From assembly GCA_016713965.1 (NCBI GenBank), contig JADJOC010000009.1, positions 1,420,127 to 1,484,126 on the forward strand: 64,000 bases of DNA, given 5' to 3'. The position numbers and the translations under genes are program-made. The stretch is from Chitinophagaceae bacterium. Lineage in GTDB: Bacteria > Bacteroidota > Bacteroidia > Chitinophagales > Chitinophagaceae. Under the pieces are notes generated by a model. The model saw nothing but the letters and a program-made list of their open reading frames with translations, was not told the DNA's origin and ran no database searches. Below, one piece after another: positions 10,557 through 21,806 of this stretch (its first letter is position 1; each line of letters begins with the position of its first letter).

Positions 10557-11231
10557 TTAAAATAAAGTAGGAGATTCTGAAGTAGCAAATACAGATCTAT
10601 CCTCATATAGGTTAGTCACATTTTTTTGGCATACATTACTTAACAATAATTGTTGCTTATTTAAATCATCTATTGCAAAATCCACATGTATAATAGGGCA
10701 CGGTGTTGTATTAAGCCTGGCAAATGTATTATTTCCTAAAAAGTGACCTGCCATAGCGCCGCCATTGTAATTTTTAATCCATTGCTTTGCGGTAAACCAA
10801 AAAATAAAGCCATTCTCAACAGGTATCAATAAACTTTTTATAACTGATCCGCCGGCAGTTACACCTATTGGTATGATATGCACATTTTTTTTGGTATCTA
10901 AACCATAATACAGGCAAATGCCTACGCATTTTGGGTCTTTAATAATTTTTTGCAGGTAAAAATTATTAAGGTTATAAGATTTACTCTTTCCATGGACCTT
11001 CCCATAGTTGGCTATCCAGTCGGCACCTGTTTCTCCGATAACTGGAGCTCCCACATTAATATTAAAAGGAGTAGCTACAGCCAGGTCGCCCAGTTTCGCA
11101 GCGCTATTGGCATTACTGGCGGCCGGTGCCTGGTCAGGCAATAAAGGTTGCTTACTACAAGAGGGGGTTATAAAAACCAATGCTGCCATTAAGGCTAATA
11201 AATAAAATGGTCTTAAAGTCGATTTTTTCAT
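10557..11231 (-). CDS. Hypothetical lipoprotein
   Basis: A 224-residue protein with a lipoprotein signal ending in FITPSC-S, then an Ala/Asn-rich linker (QAPAASNANSAAK) and a globular domain with KCVGICLYYGLD and HIIPIG. I do not recognise the family. It is probably attached to the inner or outer membrane. It lies upstream of the two paralogous membrane proteins on the same strand and may be their partner. The start at 11231 is well placed before the basic n-region (MKKSTLR). Confidence 0.7.
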   Translation of the reverse strand: MKKSTLRPFYLLALMAALVFITPSCSKQPLLPDQAPAASNANSAAKLGDLAVATPFNINVGAPVIGETGADWIANYGKVHGKSKSYNLNNFYLQKIIKDPKCVGICLYYGLDTKKNVHIIPIGVTAGGSVIKSLLIPVENGFIFWFTAKQWIKNYNGGAMAGHFLGNNTFARLNTTPCPIIHVDFAIDDLNKQQLLLSNVCQKNVTNLYEDRSVFATSESPTLF

Positions 11232-11555
11232 GACTGAAATTTTTTTAACAATAAAATTTGTGGTATCGGTTTATCGACAGGAGATAAGATCTGTGCCACA
11301 AAAGTACCATTACCTGGCCGGGATGTTTTGGTATTTTTCCGTTCATTAACAGTATTTTCCACCGGGTATTTGTACGCTTATTATAATAGACTGGTACTTA
11401 GTTCCTAAAATGTTATCTATTATATTACTTTGGGTATTTTTATTTCATACTCGGATTATTATGGTTAAAAATTAATACAAAAGATTATGCAAATTAAATG
11501 CAGGCATTTTTTTAAACCTGTTTGTAATAGTAATAATATTTTTAAAATTATTTGC
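11232..11555. other. Divergent intergenic region
   Basis: About 320 bases between the divergent lipoprotein and RHS genes. They must hold the promoter of the lipoprotein gene, but I could not fix it with confidence. No RNA gene is seen. Confidence 0.4.
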
Positions 11556-11620
11556 AAGAAAAACACCCAAAAATTATGTTGTTTTTCCCATTGCTGTTAA
11601 AAATAAAGGATAGATTTTTG
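11556..11620 (+). promoter_or_regulatory. Shared palindromic promoter, copy 3 (RHS gene)
   Basis: AAGAAAAAC, 15 bases, TGTTTTTCCCATTG, 23 bases, TTTG, ending 34 bases before the RHS start codon. The -7 region reads GATTTTTG. Same layout as the copies at 1012-1076 and 3956-4020. Confidence 0.75.
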
Positions 11621-11654
11621 TTTTTAATAAATAACAGCAATAAATTTTTAACCT

Positions 11655-14600
11655 ATGTATCGTACCCTGTCCTGCTTAATTTTTATTATTTATTCTTTAC
11701 ATGCATTTACCCAAGTCACCCCACCTTCGCCATATCCAGTAGATATGAAGGTGAACTATATCCGGGTGTGGGAACCGCAAATACCCATCTCTGACCCTGC
11801 ACAGGTGGTAAATAAAACAGCAGCAGAAGTAAAACAGACTACGCAGTATCTGGATGGTTTGGGCAGGCCCATACAAACCGTAGCCAAACAGCAAAGCCCC
11901 TTGCAAAAAGATGTGGTGACAGCAATAACCTATGATGAATTTGGCAGGGAACAATATAGTTACCTGCCTTTTGTATCCACAGGGGTTGATGGTAAATTTA
12001 AAACCGACCCTTTCCAGCAGCAAAAAGCTTTTTCTCAGACCCAATACCCCGGGGAAACTTTCTATTATGGCAAAACCAATTACGAACCTTCACCATTGAA
12101 CAGGATAGCCAAACAAATGGCAGCAGGCAACAGCTGGTCAGGTAATGATAAAGGGATTGGTACCAACTATGAGATAGCAGGCGCTAATGAAGTAAGGATC
12201 TGGAACATTGCTGCTGGGGCTGCTTTAGCATTACCCACCAGCACAAAATTTTATGAACCTGGGCAGCTGTTCAGAACCGTAACTATCGATGAACACAATA
12301 AACGGACCGTAGAATACAAAGACAAATCCGGCCAGGTAGTGTTAAAAAAAACAGAGCTTGCTGCGAATGCAGTGATCATAAGCCACACCGGCTGGCTCTG
12401 CACTTATTATGTGTATGATGATTATAATAATGTAAGGTTTGTTGTTTCTCCAAAAGCTGTTGAACAAATTGCAGCCAACTGGCAACTAACAACGACCATC
12501 GCCAATGAACTCTGCTTCCAGTATGCCTATGATGGCAGTAACCGGATGATTATAAAAAAAGTACCTGGCGCAGCAGAGGTTTTTATGGTGTATGATAACC
12601 GCGACAGGCTGGTGATGACCCAGGATGGTAACCTCAGGCAGGCTAACCAATGGATGATTATGCTCTATGACGGGTTAAACCGTCCTGTGCAAACAGGATT
12701 GTTGCTCAATACTTTTAACAACAAAACCTTTACTCAGCACCAGGCAGCAGGAGGTTTAAGTTCAGCTTATCCCTTTGGGTTTACCACTCCGCCCAATGCG
12801 GCTGTATGGGAAATGCTCACTGAAACACACTATGATGATTATGACAATGTACCTGCGGGACTCAGCAGTGTGTTAATCAATACCTACATCAATGCAACGA
12901 ACTTTATAACCAGCTACAATACTGCTCCGCTGTATGCCCAGCAGCTTGTAGCCAGCAATGCTACCATCAATAAAGTAACCTGGACGAGAACAAAAGTTTT
13001 GGGAACACCAACTTACCTGGGCAGCGTAAACCTCTATGATGAAAAAGGAAGGCTGATACAGCAGCAGACGAATAACATTACCGGGGCGGTAGATGTTTTA
13101 ACCACGCAGTTTGACTGGTCAGGTAAAGTGTTGCGTTCTCACCAGCATCAAAAAAAAAGCAGGAACAAATCCGAAAGAATATATAGTCTTAAACAAATAC
13201 AGCTATGACCATGCAGGAAGGCTGTTGAACATTAAAAAGTATTTACCGCAGGCGGGATAGCAGGCCCTGAAAAAACAATCGTACAAAACACTTATGATGA
13301 GCTCGGGCAATTCAAAACCAAAAAACTCGGCCAGCAGATCAGCAATCCTGCATTGCCGATAGAATCTCTGGTATATGATTATAACATCAGGAGCTGGCTG
13401 TTGGGGGTAAACAGGGATTATATAAAAGACCTGAACAGCACCAATTATTTTGGTTTTGAGCTCGGATACGACAAACCCAATACCCTAATTCCAAATTCCC
13501 AATACCAAATTCCCCAGTATAACGGTAACATATCCGGAACGATCTGGAAAAGCAAAGGTGACCTTGAAAAAAGAAAATATGATTTTTCTTATGATGCAGC
13601 TAACAGGATTTTAAAAGCAGACTTTAACCAGTACACGAATAACAGCTTTAATAAAACAGCAAAAGTTGATTTTACAAGTGTCATGGGAGATGGTGTTAAT
13701 CCACAAACAGCATATGATGCCAATGGAAATATCCTCGCCATGAAACAGTGGGGATTACAGCTCAATACTTCACCGGTAATAGATCAGCTTTCTTATACTT
13801 ATCATGCTAACAGTAATAAATTAAAAGCAGTTAATGATGCCATTGCTATCGACAACAAGCTGGGGGACTTCACTAACAAAAATACCTCTGTTGATGATTA
13901 TGGCTATGATAAAAATGGTAACCTGATTACGGATTTAAATAAAAAGCTGGTAGGCAGCATTGGGCTCGATAAGGTAACCGGCGGGGCTATTGCTTACAAT
14001 CATTTAAACCTTCCACAAACCATTACCGCTAAAAAAGATGATGGCGTGAGTTTAAAAGGAACGATAGTGTACACGTATGATGCAGCAGGAAACAAGTTAA
14101 AGAAAACAGTAACTGATAATACTGTAAACCCTCCAAAGATTACCACTACCCTGTACATCAGTGGCTTTGAATATAAAAACGATACGCTCCAGCAGGTTGC
14201 ACATGAAGAAGGCCGCATCCGGTCGTCAGTGGCCGGTGGTCTGTCGTCGTTTTTCTACGATTACTTCATCAAAGATCATTTAGGCAATACAAGGATGGTG
14301 TTAACTGAAGAGCAGCAAACAGACCAGTACCCTTTAGCCAGCATGGAGTTGGCAAAAAATGCTACAGAAAGTTCATTTTATTCAAAAATCCCAGAAACAA
14401 GAACGATAAAACCAGCAGGTTATCCTGCGGATGCTACGACTAACCCCAATGCTTATGCAGCAAAAATTAGAGGAGATGGCAATAAAATCGGTCCAGGCAT
14501 CACTTTAAAAGTAATGGCAGGTGATAAGTTTAGCATTAAAGCAAATAGTTGGTACAAAGCAAATGGTGTTCAACCCCAGGCTGCAACAAATCCTTTAACA

Positions 14601-16037
14601 GACCTGCTTACTGCCTTAACTAACGGTGTGGGTAACCTGCCGGGTGCTAAAAGTTCTCCTTTGCAATTGCAGCAGTCTGCTGTATTTACTCCGGGTGCTA
14701 CAAGCTTTTTAAACAACCAGCCTGCTCAAGGTGTTAAACCTAAGGCATACTTAAACTGGGTGTTATTCGATGAGCAGTTTAATTTTGTGCAAACAAGTAG
14801 TGGCAGTGAGCTGGTGGGTGCGGATAATGCTTTTACTGCTCACATTAAGAGTAATTTACCAATTAGCAAAAATGGCTACCTTTATGTGTATGTGAGCAAT
14901 ACTACGCCAAATTTGGATGTATATTTTGATAATTTGCAGGTGACCCATAATAGAGGGGCTTTGTTAAGTGAAGATCACTACTATCCCTACGGTGGCAGGT
15001 TAGCTGGTATTAGTTATCAGTCCGCAGGGAAGCTTGCCAATAAATATAAGTTCGGAGGAAAAGAATTAAACAATAATGAATTTAGTGATAATAGCGGTCT
15101 TGAAATGTATGACTTTGGTGCAAGAAATTACGATCCGCAAATAGGACGCTGGCACACTGTTGATCCATTGACAAGTAAATACCCAAGCATATCTCCTTAT
15201 GTTTTTGGATTGAATAATCCCATTGTAATGGTTGATCCTGATGGTAGGGATGCCATTGTAAGTATAACACGAAATAAAGATGGAAGTGTAATGCTCAAAG
15301 TACAAACTGTTGTTCATATCACAGGGTCAACAGAGCCATCAAGGATTAAGGGGTATAATAAAGATGTAAAAGAAAGGTTTAAAAATCAGCAGGTAAATGT
15401 GGAAGGAAAAGTTTGGAATATCCAATACGATATTCAGTATGTATATGACCAGGCATTTGATGCCAGTAAAATGAAGGAAGGCGAAAATGTTTTGAAAGTA
15501 ACCGATAAGGTAGCTATGACAGGTTCTAATAGAACGCATGTTGGGCCGGAAACTAATCAAGGTTTAATTGCCTTGGGTCATCGAAAATATCCTGAAGTTA
15601 TTTCTCATGAAACCGGCCATTTGATTGGTTTTAATGACCAGTATACCGAAGTAAGTGGCGATTACGCAGGCTTCAAAGATTATTTAAGATCAAAATATAA
15701 TTCTAAAGAAGATTTAGCCCCGGGAGGAACGGTTTATAAAATGGTTCAGGCGGCCAGGGATGGAGGCTTATCTATCAGTGTACCGAATATTGGTTACGAG
15801 AACAACGAGATGCAGAATAATAAAGGAGGGTTTACCGATGACCAGAATAAAGCTTTAATCAATAAGGCATTGGGCGTATCAGGTGGCAAGGATGGTTCGT
15901 TTTTAATTCAAGGTATTTTTGATGCCAAAGGTACTCCTGCACAGGAAAACTTACAAAAGCTTATGAAACGCTTGAAAAACGGATACAGCAAACAACCAGT
16001 AAAGACACTAAAAAAACCGACTAATGAAAATGTTTAA
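11655..16037 (+). CDS. RHS-repeat polymorphic toxin with metallopeptidase-like tip (two compensating indels)
   Basis: About 1460 residues. A signal peptide (MYRTLSCLIFIIYSLHAFTQ) is followed by a DUF6443-type N-terminus (TQYLDGLGRPIQTVAKQQSP), YD/RHS repeats (YDEFGREQ, YDGLNRPVQ, YDANGNILAMKQ), and the RHS core end (YDFGARNYDPQIGRW, then NPIVMVDPDG) near nt 15105-15250. An extra A in the A9 run near 13150 and a missing A near 13246 break and restore the frame. The C-terminal tip carries HETGHLIGFND at about 15606: HExxHxxGxxD, the zinc-binding pattern of metzincin-like peptidases with Asp as third ligand. RHS shells usually encapsulate such tips; T9SS or another Bacteroidota route may export it (inference). 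The next gene overlaps its end. Confidence 0.88.
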
Positions 16038-16606
16038 AAAAATATTTGCATCTTTTTTCTGTTATCTATTATTATATCCTGCAATAAAAATTGTTTGTAG
16101 ATAAGAGTATGTTATTACAAAGACAAAAGGCATAGCAGTATTTATTGATAACGAATCAAGAAAATACAGAACCTTTGGTACAGGGGATGTACGTACGTCT
16201 AAGGATTCTTTAATCCCGGATTTTTTTATACCTTATAATTTTTAAAAAAACTATTACGAGGGAAGATATGGATAAGGCATTGTTTTCAAAGTCGGCGCAC
16301 AAGGTTTCCTTTTTTTATCTTATAAGAGATTGCAAGGAAGAAGAAAGATCATCGTCTATTGATAGAGAAACCATTGCTTTGCTTTTGGATAAAAATATTG
16401 ATGATTATCTGCATTCTAATAAAATTTTTGTTCAACCAGTTGAACTAGAGTATTTAAAATATTCTAATTTTCTTGTTATAGATTATTATGATTTGCATAA
16501 GGATATAACCATTTTTTATAAGAGTAAGCCCATCCAGCTTTTGTTTAATCGTGACTATTTAGATGTGTTGCGAATGAATGTACTGGAATATGATTGGGAA
16601 AAATAA
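16024..16606 (+). CDS. Candidate immunity lipoprotein for the RHS tip (frameshifted)
   Basis: An ATG at 16024 (or 16030) lies inside the RHS stop region, giving a 14-base overlap typical of translational coupling. The start encodes a basic n-region and hydrophobic segment (MKMFKKIFASFFCYLLL) leading, after a one-base shift, to SCNKNC, a lipobox. Coding-like sequence continues in a second frame (VITKTKGIAVFIDNESRKYR) and then in the frame ending at 16606 (FKKTITREDMDKALFSKSAH onward). At least two indels and possibly a stop change are needed to join them, so the reconstruction is tentative. Position, size (about 190 residues) and lipoprotein signal fit an immunity protein acting outside the cytoplasm. 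No known immunity family is recognised. Confidence 0.55.
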
Positions 16607-16618
16607 TACAATAAATAA

Positions 16619-16644
16619 TAAGCCCCTGTGAGGGGCTTTATTTA
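16619..16644. terminator. Bidirectional terminator
   Basis: AAGCCCC-TGTG-GGGGCTT with A/T-rich flanks, lying between two convergent genes (candidate immunity gene and XRE regulator). Confidence 0.75.
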
Positions 16645-17004
16645 TTGTGCTATATTTTGTTCAAAGAAGGTTTGGAATTTTTGTTTTGTGAGCATTGTAT
16701 CAATGATGTTCATTACGGTGCTTTTATCCTTGTCATTAAGTTGGGCAATTAACCTTACCTGTTCGGCAGCCGTTTTATCTTCCAGCGTTACGGCTTTAGG
16801 CGTTGCGTTGCTGTAATGCACAATCTCATCAATGGTTACGCCATAGAAAGAAGCCAGCTTATCCAAAATATCAAGAGAAGGCTCAACCAGCCCCTTTTCC
16901 AGTTTATTGTAGTGAGCAGGTTTTAACCCAATCTCATTATATACTTCCTTCTGCATTATGCCTTTATCTTCTCTCAGTTTTTTAATATTTTCTGCCACAC
17001 TCAT
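16642..17004 (-). CDS. XRE-family HTH repressor of the recombinase module
   Basis: A 120-residue protein with an N-terminal helix-turn-helix (residues about 5-60: NIKKLREDKGIMQKEVYNEI, HYNKLEKGLVEPSLDILDKL, ASFYGVTIDEIV) followed by a short helical tail, probably for dimerisation. It is divergent from the primase-helicase gene, and the 146-bp gap holds four similar operator-like sites. This is the usual layout for an autoregulated repressor of a mobile element. The frame is intact. Likely role: keep the primase-recombinase operon silent. The inducer is unknown. Confidence 0.85.
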   Translation of the reverse strand: MSVAENIKKLREDKGIMQKEVYNEIGLKPAHYNKLEKGLVEPSLDILDKLASFYGVTIDEIVHYSNATPKAVTLEDKTAAEQVRLIAQLNDKDKSTVMNIIDTMLTKQKFQTFFEQNIAQ

Positions 17005-17036
17005 TTTTATGTCATTTTAAAGCGACAGTACAAATT

Positions 17037-17137
17037 TATCTAAAAAAGACAAAAACTAGGGTATTTATCTAAAAAGTATAATCATAATTGTCCAAATAAG
17101 ATAATTATAATTACTTTTACATTGTCTAAAAAAGATA
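17037..17137. promoter_or_regulatory. Four operator-like sites T(A/G)TC-N7-(G/T)A(T/C)A
   Basis: Sites: TATC-TAAAAAA-GACA (17037-17051), TATC-TAAAAAG-TATA (17066-17080), TGTC-CAAATAA-GATA (17089-17103), TGTC-TAAAAAA-GATA (17123-17137). The half-sites TATC/GATA and TGTC/GACA make each a 15-bp imperfect palindrome. The sites lie between the divergent XRE gene and the primase gene, so the XRE protein is the obvious candidate ligand. Confidence 0.65.
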
Positions 17138-17150
17138 AAAATAATTTATA

Positions 17151-19803
17151 ATGGAAATAGCAGAAATAAAATCAAGGCTGACATTAGCAAATTTATTGAG
17201 TTATTACAGTTTAAAGCCTGATAAAAATTTACGTTTACACTGTCCCTTCCATGATGATAAAACACCCAGCCTGCAGGTGTATTACAAAACACATACAGCA
17301 TATTGTTTTAGCAGCAATTGCAAAACCCATGGCAAGAGCATGGATGTAATAGATTTTATCCTACATAAAGAAAACTGCAGCAAAGCAGCAGCAATAAAAA
17401 AAGCAATAGAGATTTTAGGCAGCGGCAGCACAGTAATAATCAACAACAACCCGGCACCGGTAAAGCCATTGGTGGGCAGGGAACAGTTTTTAGCCAATAT
17501 GTTTATTTACTTTAGAAATGCAGTACACAACAGCCCCCCTGCAAAAGAGTATTTACAAAAAAGAAATTTAGATTTTAAGAAAATAGAAGTTGGTTACAAT
17601 GCAGGGCAGTTCCACCACGGAGCAAGAAAGGAAGAAACGTTAATCAATCAATGTTTAGAATACGGTTTATTAATAGACAAAAATTTAACAGCAAGAACAG
17701 GCGAAAAGGCTTACCAGCCTTTTGGCAAATGGTGCGTATGCTTTGCTTTACGTAATGCACAGAACCACATAACAGGCTTGTATTTTAGAAGCACTTTAAA
17801 CAATGAAAATGCAAAGCATTTTTATTTAAAAGAAAGAAGCGGCTTGTATCCAGGCTTATCCCAACACCCACACAAAAAAATTAATCCTAACCGAAGCTAT
17901 TATAGATGCGGCAACCCTTTTAAGCAATGATGAAATTATAAAAGACTATGCAATACTAAGTTGTTACGGCACCAATGGATTAACAGAAGAACATATTAAC
18001 GCCATAAAAAATTTACAACAGCTGGAAGAAATCATATTCTTTTTTGATGGAGACAAAGCAGGAAAGGAAGCGGTAAATAAATATGATGCAATGTTCAAAG
18101 AGTTGTTGCCACAAATAAAAATAAGCGTCGTATATACGCCGGAAAATGAAGATGTAAACAGCTTAGTGCAAGGGCATGAGGGAGCCATTTTAAACCATCT
18201 AATCCATGAAAGAAAAGATTTTATTTTTCCGCCAGTAGTCGGACACGGTTCAACGGAAACTTTACCAATAGAAAATAAAGCTGCTGATATACCGGTAAAA
18301 TCAATAATTATAGCAGAACCAGTCAAAGAAAAAAATAAAGATTATCATTTAAACACCAATAACCCGAACAACATATTCTTTACAGGCATAGCAGCCAATT
18401 ATACCATCAAAGGTGGATTAAAGCCCCAGTTGGACAGCTTAAAATATCCTTACAAATCATACACAAAACAACCAAGCAAGACTACCGGATAAAAATAGAT
18501 TTATACGATTACAAGCAAATACAAAGCACATCAGACAGCGTAGCAGAATTATTGTCTTTACGCAAAGATCAGGTAGAAAAAGATTTGCAATTGCTTACGC
18601 ATTTATTAGAAAATTATAGAGAAACCTATTTACAAAATAACCCACAACAAAGCAACAAGCGAATAAAAATACAAGTAACAGAAGCCGCTGCAAAACAATG
18701 CATAGAGTTTATGAAGCGTAAAAACCTGATAGCGAATTTTAAAGAGTTGATAGGCAAAGCAGGTGTAACAGGCGAAGAAAACAACCGTATATTTTTGTTT
18801 GTAACCGCCACCAGTTATAAAATGAAAGATACCTTACATGCACTCATACAAGGGAGTTCAGGCAGTGGCAAGACAAGGCTTTTAAAAATTATAAGTTTAC
18901 TCATGCCTGGAGAAGATACCAAGCGATTTACAAGAGTAACAGAAAATAGTTTTTATAATTATGGAGAGTATGACCTGATGAATTTGTTTTTATGTTTTGA
19001 AGATATAGACGGCTTAGAAGAAAAAGCATTGCTGGCATTAAGAGAATTACAGAGCAATGATATATTAGTAAGCAGCACCAGCCAAAAACAGGAGAACGGC
19101 CATATACAAAGCGGGGAAAGAATTGTAAGAGGACCTATTGCCAGTTTAAGTTGTACCACCAAAGGCGATTATTACGAAGATAATATTAGCCGGTGTTTTG
19201 TTATTGCAGTAGATGAGAGCAAAGAGCAAACAAAAAAATAATCAATTATCAAAATGAAGTATCTGCAGGATTAATAGATAAGAACAAAGAAAAAGCGGTG
19301 GCAGACTTTATACAAAATTGTGTTAGATTATTAAAACCGTATGAAGTAATAAATCCTTATGCCAACAAAATACAATTGCCAGAAGATGCCCATAAAATAA
19401 GGCGTTTAAATGAAATGTACCAAAGCATTGTAAAGCAAATAACCATCATTAACCAGTATCAGAGAAAGCAAGACAGCCAGGGCAGGTTACTAACAGAGAA
19501 AGAAGATTTAATAACTGCTTGTGAAATATTGTTTGAGAGCATTATTTTAAAAGTAGATGAACTGGACGGCAGCATAAGACAGTTTTATGAGCAGCTGAAA
19601 AATTTGTACAGGAAAAAGGAAAAGATTATGAGTTCAACCGCTTTGAAATAAGACAAGCAACAGGCGTAAGCAAGACCCAGCAGCACCGATATATACAGCA
19701 ATTAGTAAGCTTAGAATATTTAAAACAGTTTGGGTTTATGAATAAAGGATTTAAGTATAAAATTAGCCATTGGGATAATATGCAATCCATGAGGGCAAAA
19801 TAA
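17151..19803 (+). CDS. Primase-helicase-like replication protein: CHC2 zinc finger, Toprim, ATPase (four frameshifts)
   Basis: The reconstructed protein is about 880 residues. Residues 1-75: CHC2-type primase zinc finger (LHCPFHDDKTPSLQV, then AYCFSSNCKTHGKS). Residues 240-340: Toprim domain with LTEAIIDAATLL (catalytic Glu) and FFFDGDKAGKEA (DxD). From about 560: an ATPase with Walker A GSSGSGKTRLL and an acidic LFLCFEDIDGL motif, then a C-terminal helical/winged region. Breaks: an extra A in the A7 run at about 17874-17880, a missing base near 18488, a missing A in the A7 run near 19235, and one near 19615-19640. The layout recalls the primase-helicases of phages and plasmids, so the module may replicate autonomously after excision. 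The two recombinase genes downstream are probably in the same operon. Confidence 0.75.
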
Positions 19804-19860
19804 AAGACAGCTTAAATAATCAGCTGCAAAATTTATAAATACCAGGTAATAAAAACAAAT

Positions 19861-20899
19861 ATGGAACGCTACGGAACACCAGAAGGAACACTACAAATAT
19901 TGATATTACTGCGTTGCAAAGCAAAAAGGCTCCGGCGTTCCGTATTCCAAAAAATACAAGCCATGGCATTACCCAGTTCAATCATAGTTATAAACACATC
20001 ATACCAGGAAAAAGCAAAAGAATTTTTAGACCACCTGTTAATATTAGGGCATAGTTCACATGGGGCAAAAACCAAAACTCGGTATACCAAAGAATTTTTA
20101 AGTTATATAGAGCAAAGCGGAAAGCAGGAATTAAACAGCATTACAGCCCGGGACATCCAAAATTATTACGACCATATTGTAGAAAGGCCCAATAAAAAGA
20201 ATGGAGAGAAATTGAGTTTAAAAACCTGCCATCACCAGATGCGGAGTGTGGAATTATTTTTTATCATGCTTCAAACCAAAAGTGAAATACTTATCAACCC
20301 TATCGCTACATTAACATTCCCTTATCCTGCCGAGACCGGGCAAATAAGAAATGTGCTTATCACAAGAAGAAATAAAAGAATTATACAACTGTTGCAAAGA
20401 CGATTTAGAAAGGGTGATTTTAAGCCTTGCATATGGTTGTGGCTTACGGGTAAGTGAGTTGGTAGCTGTAAATATTGAGGATATAAAATTAAGGGAACAA
20501 ATCATTATCGTACCGGCAGGAAATTTAATAAAAGACGGGTGATACCTATGAGTACAGGCGTTTGCAAAGATGTAGAAAATTATTTTTATGGAATAAGAAT
20601 ATTAGCAGAAACCACTGAAGCAAAGGCATTTATCCTGCATATCAAAGCAAAGCGGATGAAAAAAATACACTTTTTAATAAATACCTTAAAAAAATCATAG
20701 AAAGAACCCAAAATAAAACCATTATTAAAAAAAATATCAGCATCCACAACTTACGGCACTCAATAGCCACACATCTTTTGGAACAAAAATACCATTGGAG
20801 CAGGTAAGGATGTTTTTAGGGCATAGCCAGTTAGAAAGTACAGAAATATATACCCACATCAGCCAGCAACAATTAAAAGAAATGATCAATGACACTTAA
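19861..20899 (+). CDS. Tyrosine recombinase 1 of the module (frameshifted)
   Basis: A SAM-like N-terminal domain (TRYTKEFLSYIEQS) and a catalytic domain with Arg in AYGCGLRVSELV, Leu-Arg-His in SIHNLRHSIATHLLEQ, and Gly-His plus Tyr in FLGHSQLESTEIYTH. All active-site residues are therefore present, as in XerC/XerD-type enzymes. Indels near 20350, 20530, 20620-20700 and 20790 split the frame. The ATG at 19963 (MALPSSIIVINTSYQEK) may be the real start rather than 19861. The stop at 20899 overlaps the start of the second recombinase (ATG at 20889), which indicates translational coupling and joint action. Confidence 0.75.
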
Positions 20900-21754
20900 A
20901 GAATATATAGAAAAAAATACAGCAGCACATCGGTAAAAAGTTATGAAAGTACCATCCTCCGTTACGTAACGTATATGCAGGAGAAAGCAATAACAGCAAC
21001 ATATACAGACGTTTTAAATTACATTGGTTACTTAAGAAAGTTACAACTGCATCCAAAGAGTTTGCGGAACAATTTATTTGCCATTAAAATCTATTACAGG
21101 TATTTAGTACAAACAGGAAAACGAACAGACCACCCTTGCCAAAAAACTATATCTACAAGACCAGATAAACCGAAGTATCGCAGTAGAAAGTTTGTACAGC
21201 CAGCAAGTATTGGAAGAATTATTTAAAACCTACAAAGCAAAAAACCCAAGCCATCAAAAAAAGAGATGAAGTTATTATTAGTTTACTTATTTATCAAGCC
21301 TTAACCGTGTTGGAAATAACCCAAATAGAACTGCATCAAATCAACCTGGAACAAGGAACGGTAAAGATAACAGGCAATGTAAAGAACAAAGGCAGGGAAC
21401 TGCATTTAAAAAGTAACCAGGTCATGTTGTTTTATCATTACCTCAATGAGATAAGACCGGTTATTTTGCAAACTAACAAAACCCAAAGTAATATTTTTAT
21501 TTTATCGGGAGCAGGAAAACGCATCTTTCCGGGAATAATAAACCGGATGATTAACGAAGGTAAAAGCCACATGAAAAATTATTACCGATAAAGATCAGGC
21601 AAAGTGTAATAGCCCATTTTTAAAAGCCAATAACGATATAAGGCTGGTACAGGTTTTTGCAGGAAATCGGAGAGCAGGAAGTACCGAAGAATATAAACAA
21701 AGCGGATTGGAAGAACTCAAAGCCAACATTAGCAAGCTGCATCCCTTACAGTAA
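20889..21754 (+). CDS. Tyrosine recombinase 2 of the module, degenerate active site (frameshifted)
   Basis: The reconstruction runs from MTLKEYIEK through a SAM-like domain (SVKSYESTILRYVTYMQEKA) to a catalytic domain: VFAGxRRAGSTEEYKQ supplies a candidate Tyr. Where partner 1 has LRHSIATHLL, this protein has about IRQSVIAHLL, so one His is replaced. The usual Arg of box I also looks replaced, since the region reads SLLIYQALTVLEITQIEL with no Arg. It may act as a structural or regulatory partner of recombinase 1 rather than an active enzyme. Indels near 20920, 21150, 21235 and 21570-21600 split the frame. The downstream stop is at 21752-21754. Confidence 0.65.
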
Positions 21755-21806
21755 TCCCTGAACTGCCTTACCCCCACATCTTATTTATTAACAAAAAAAT
21801 AACACT

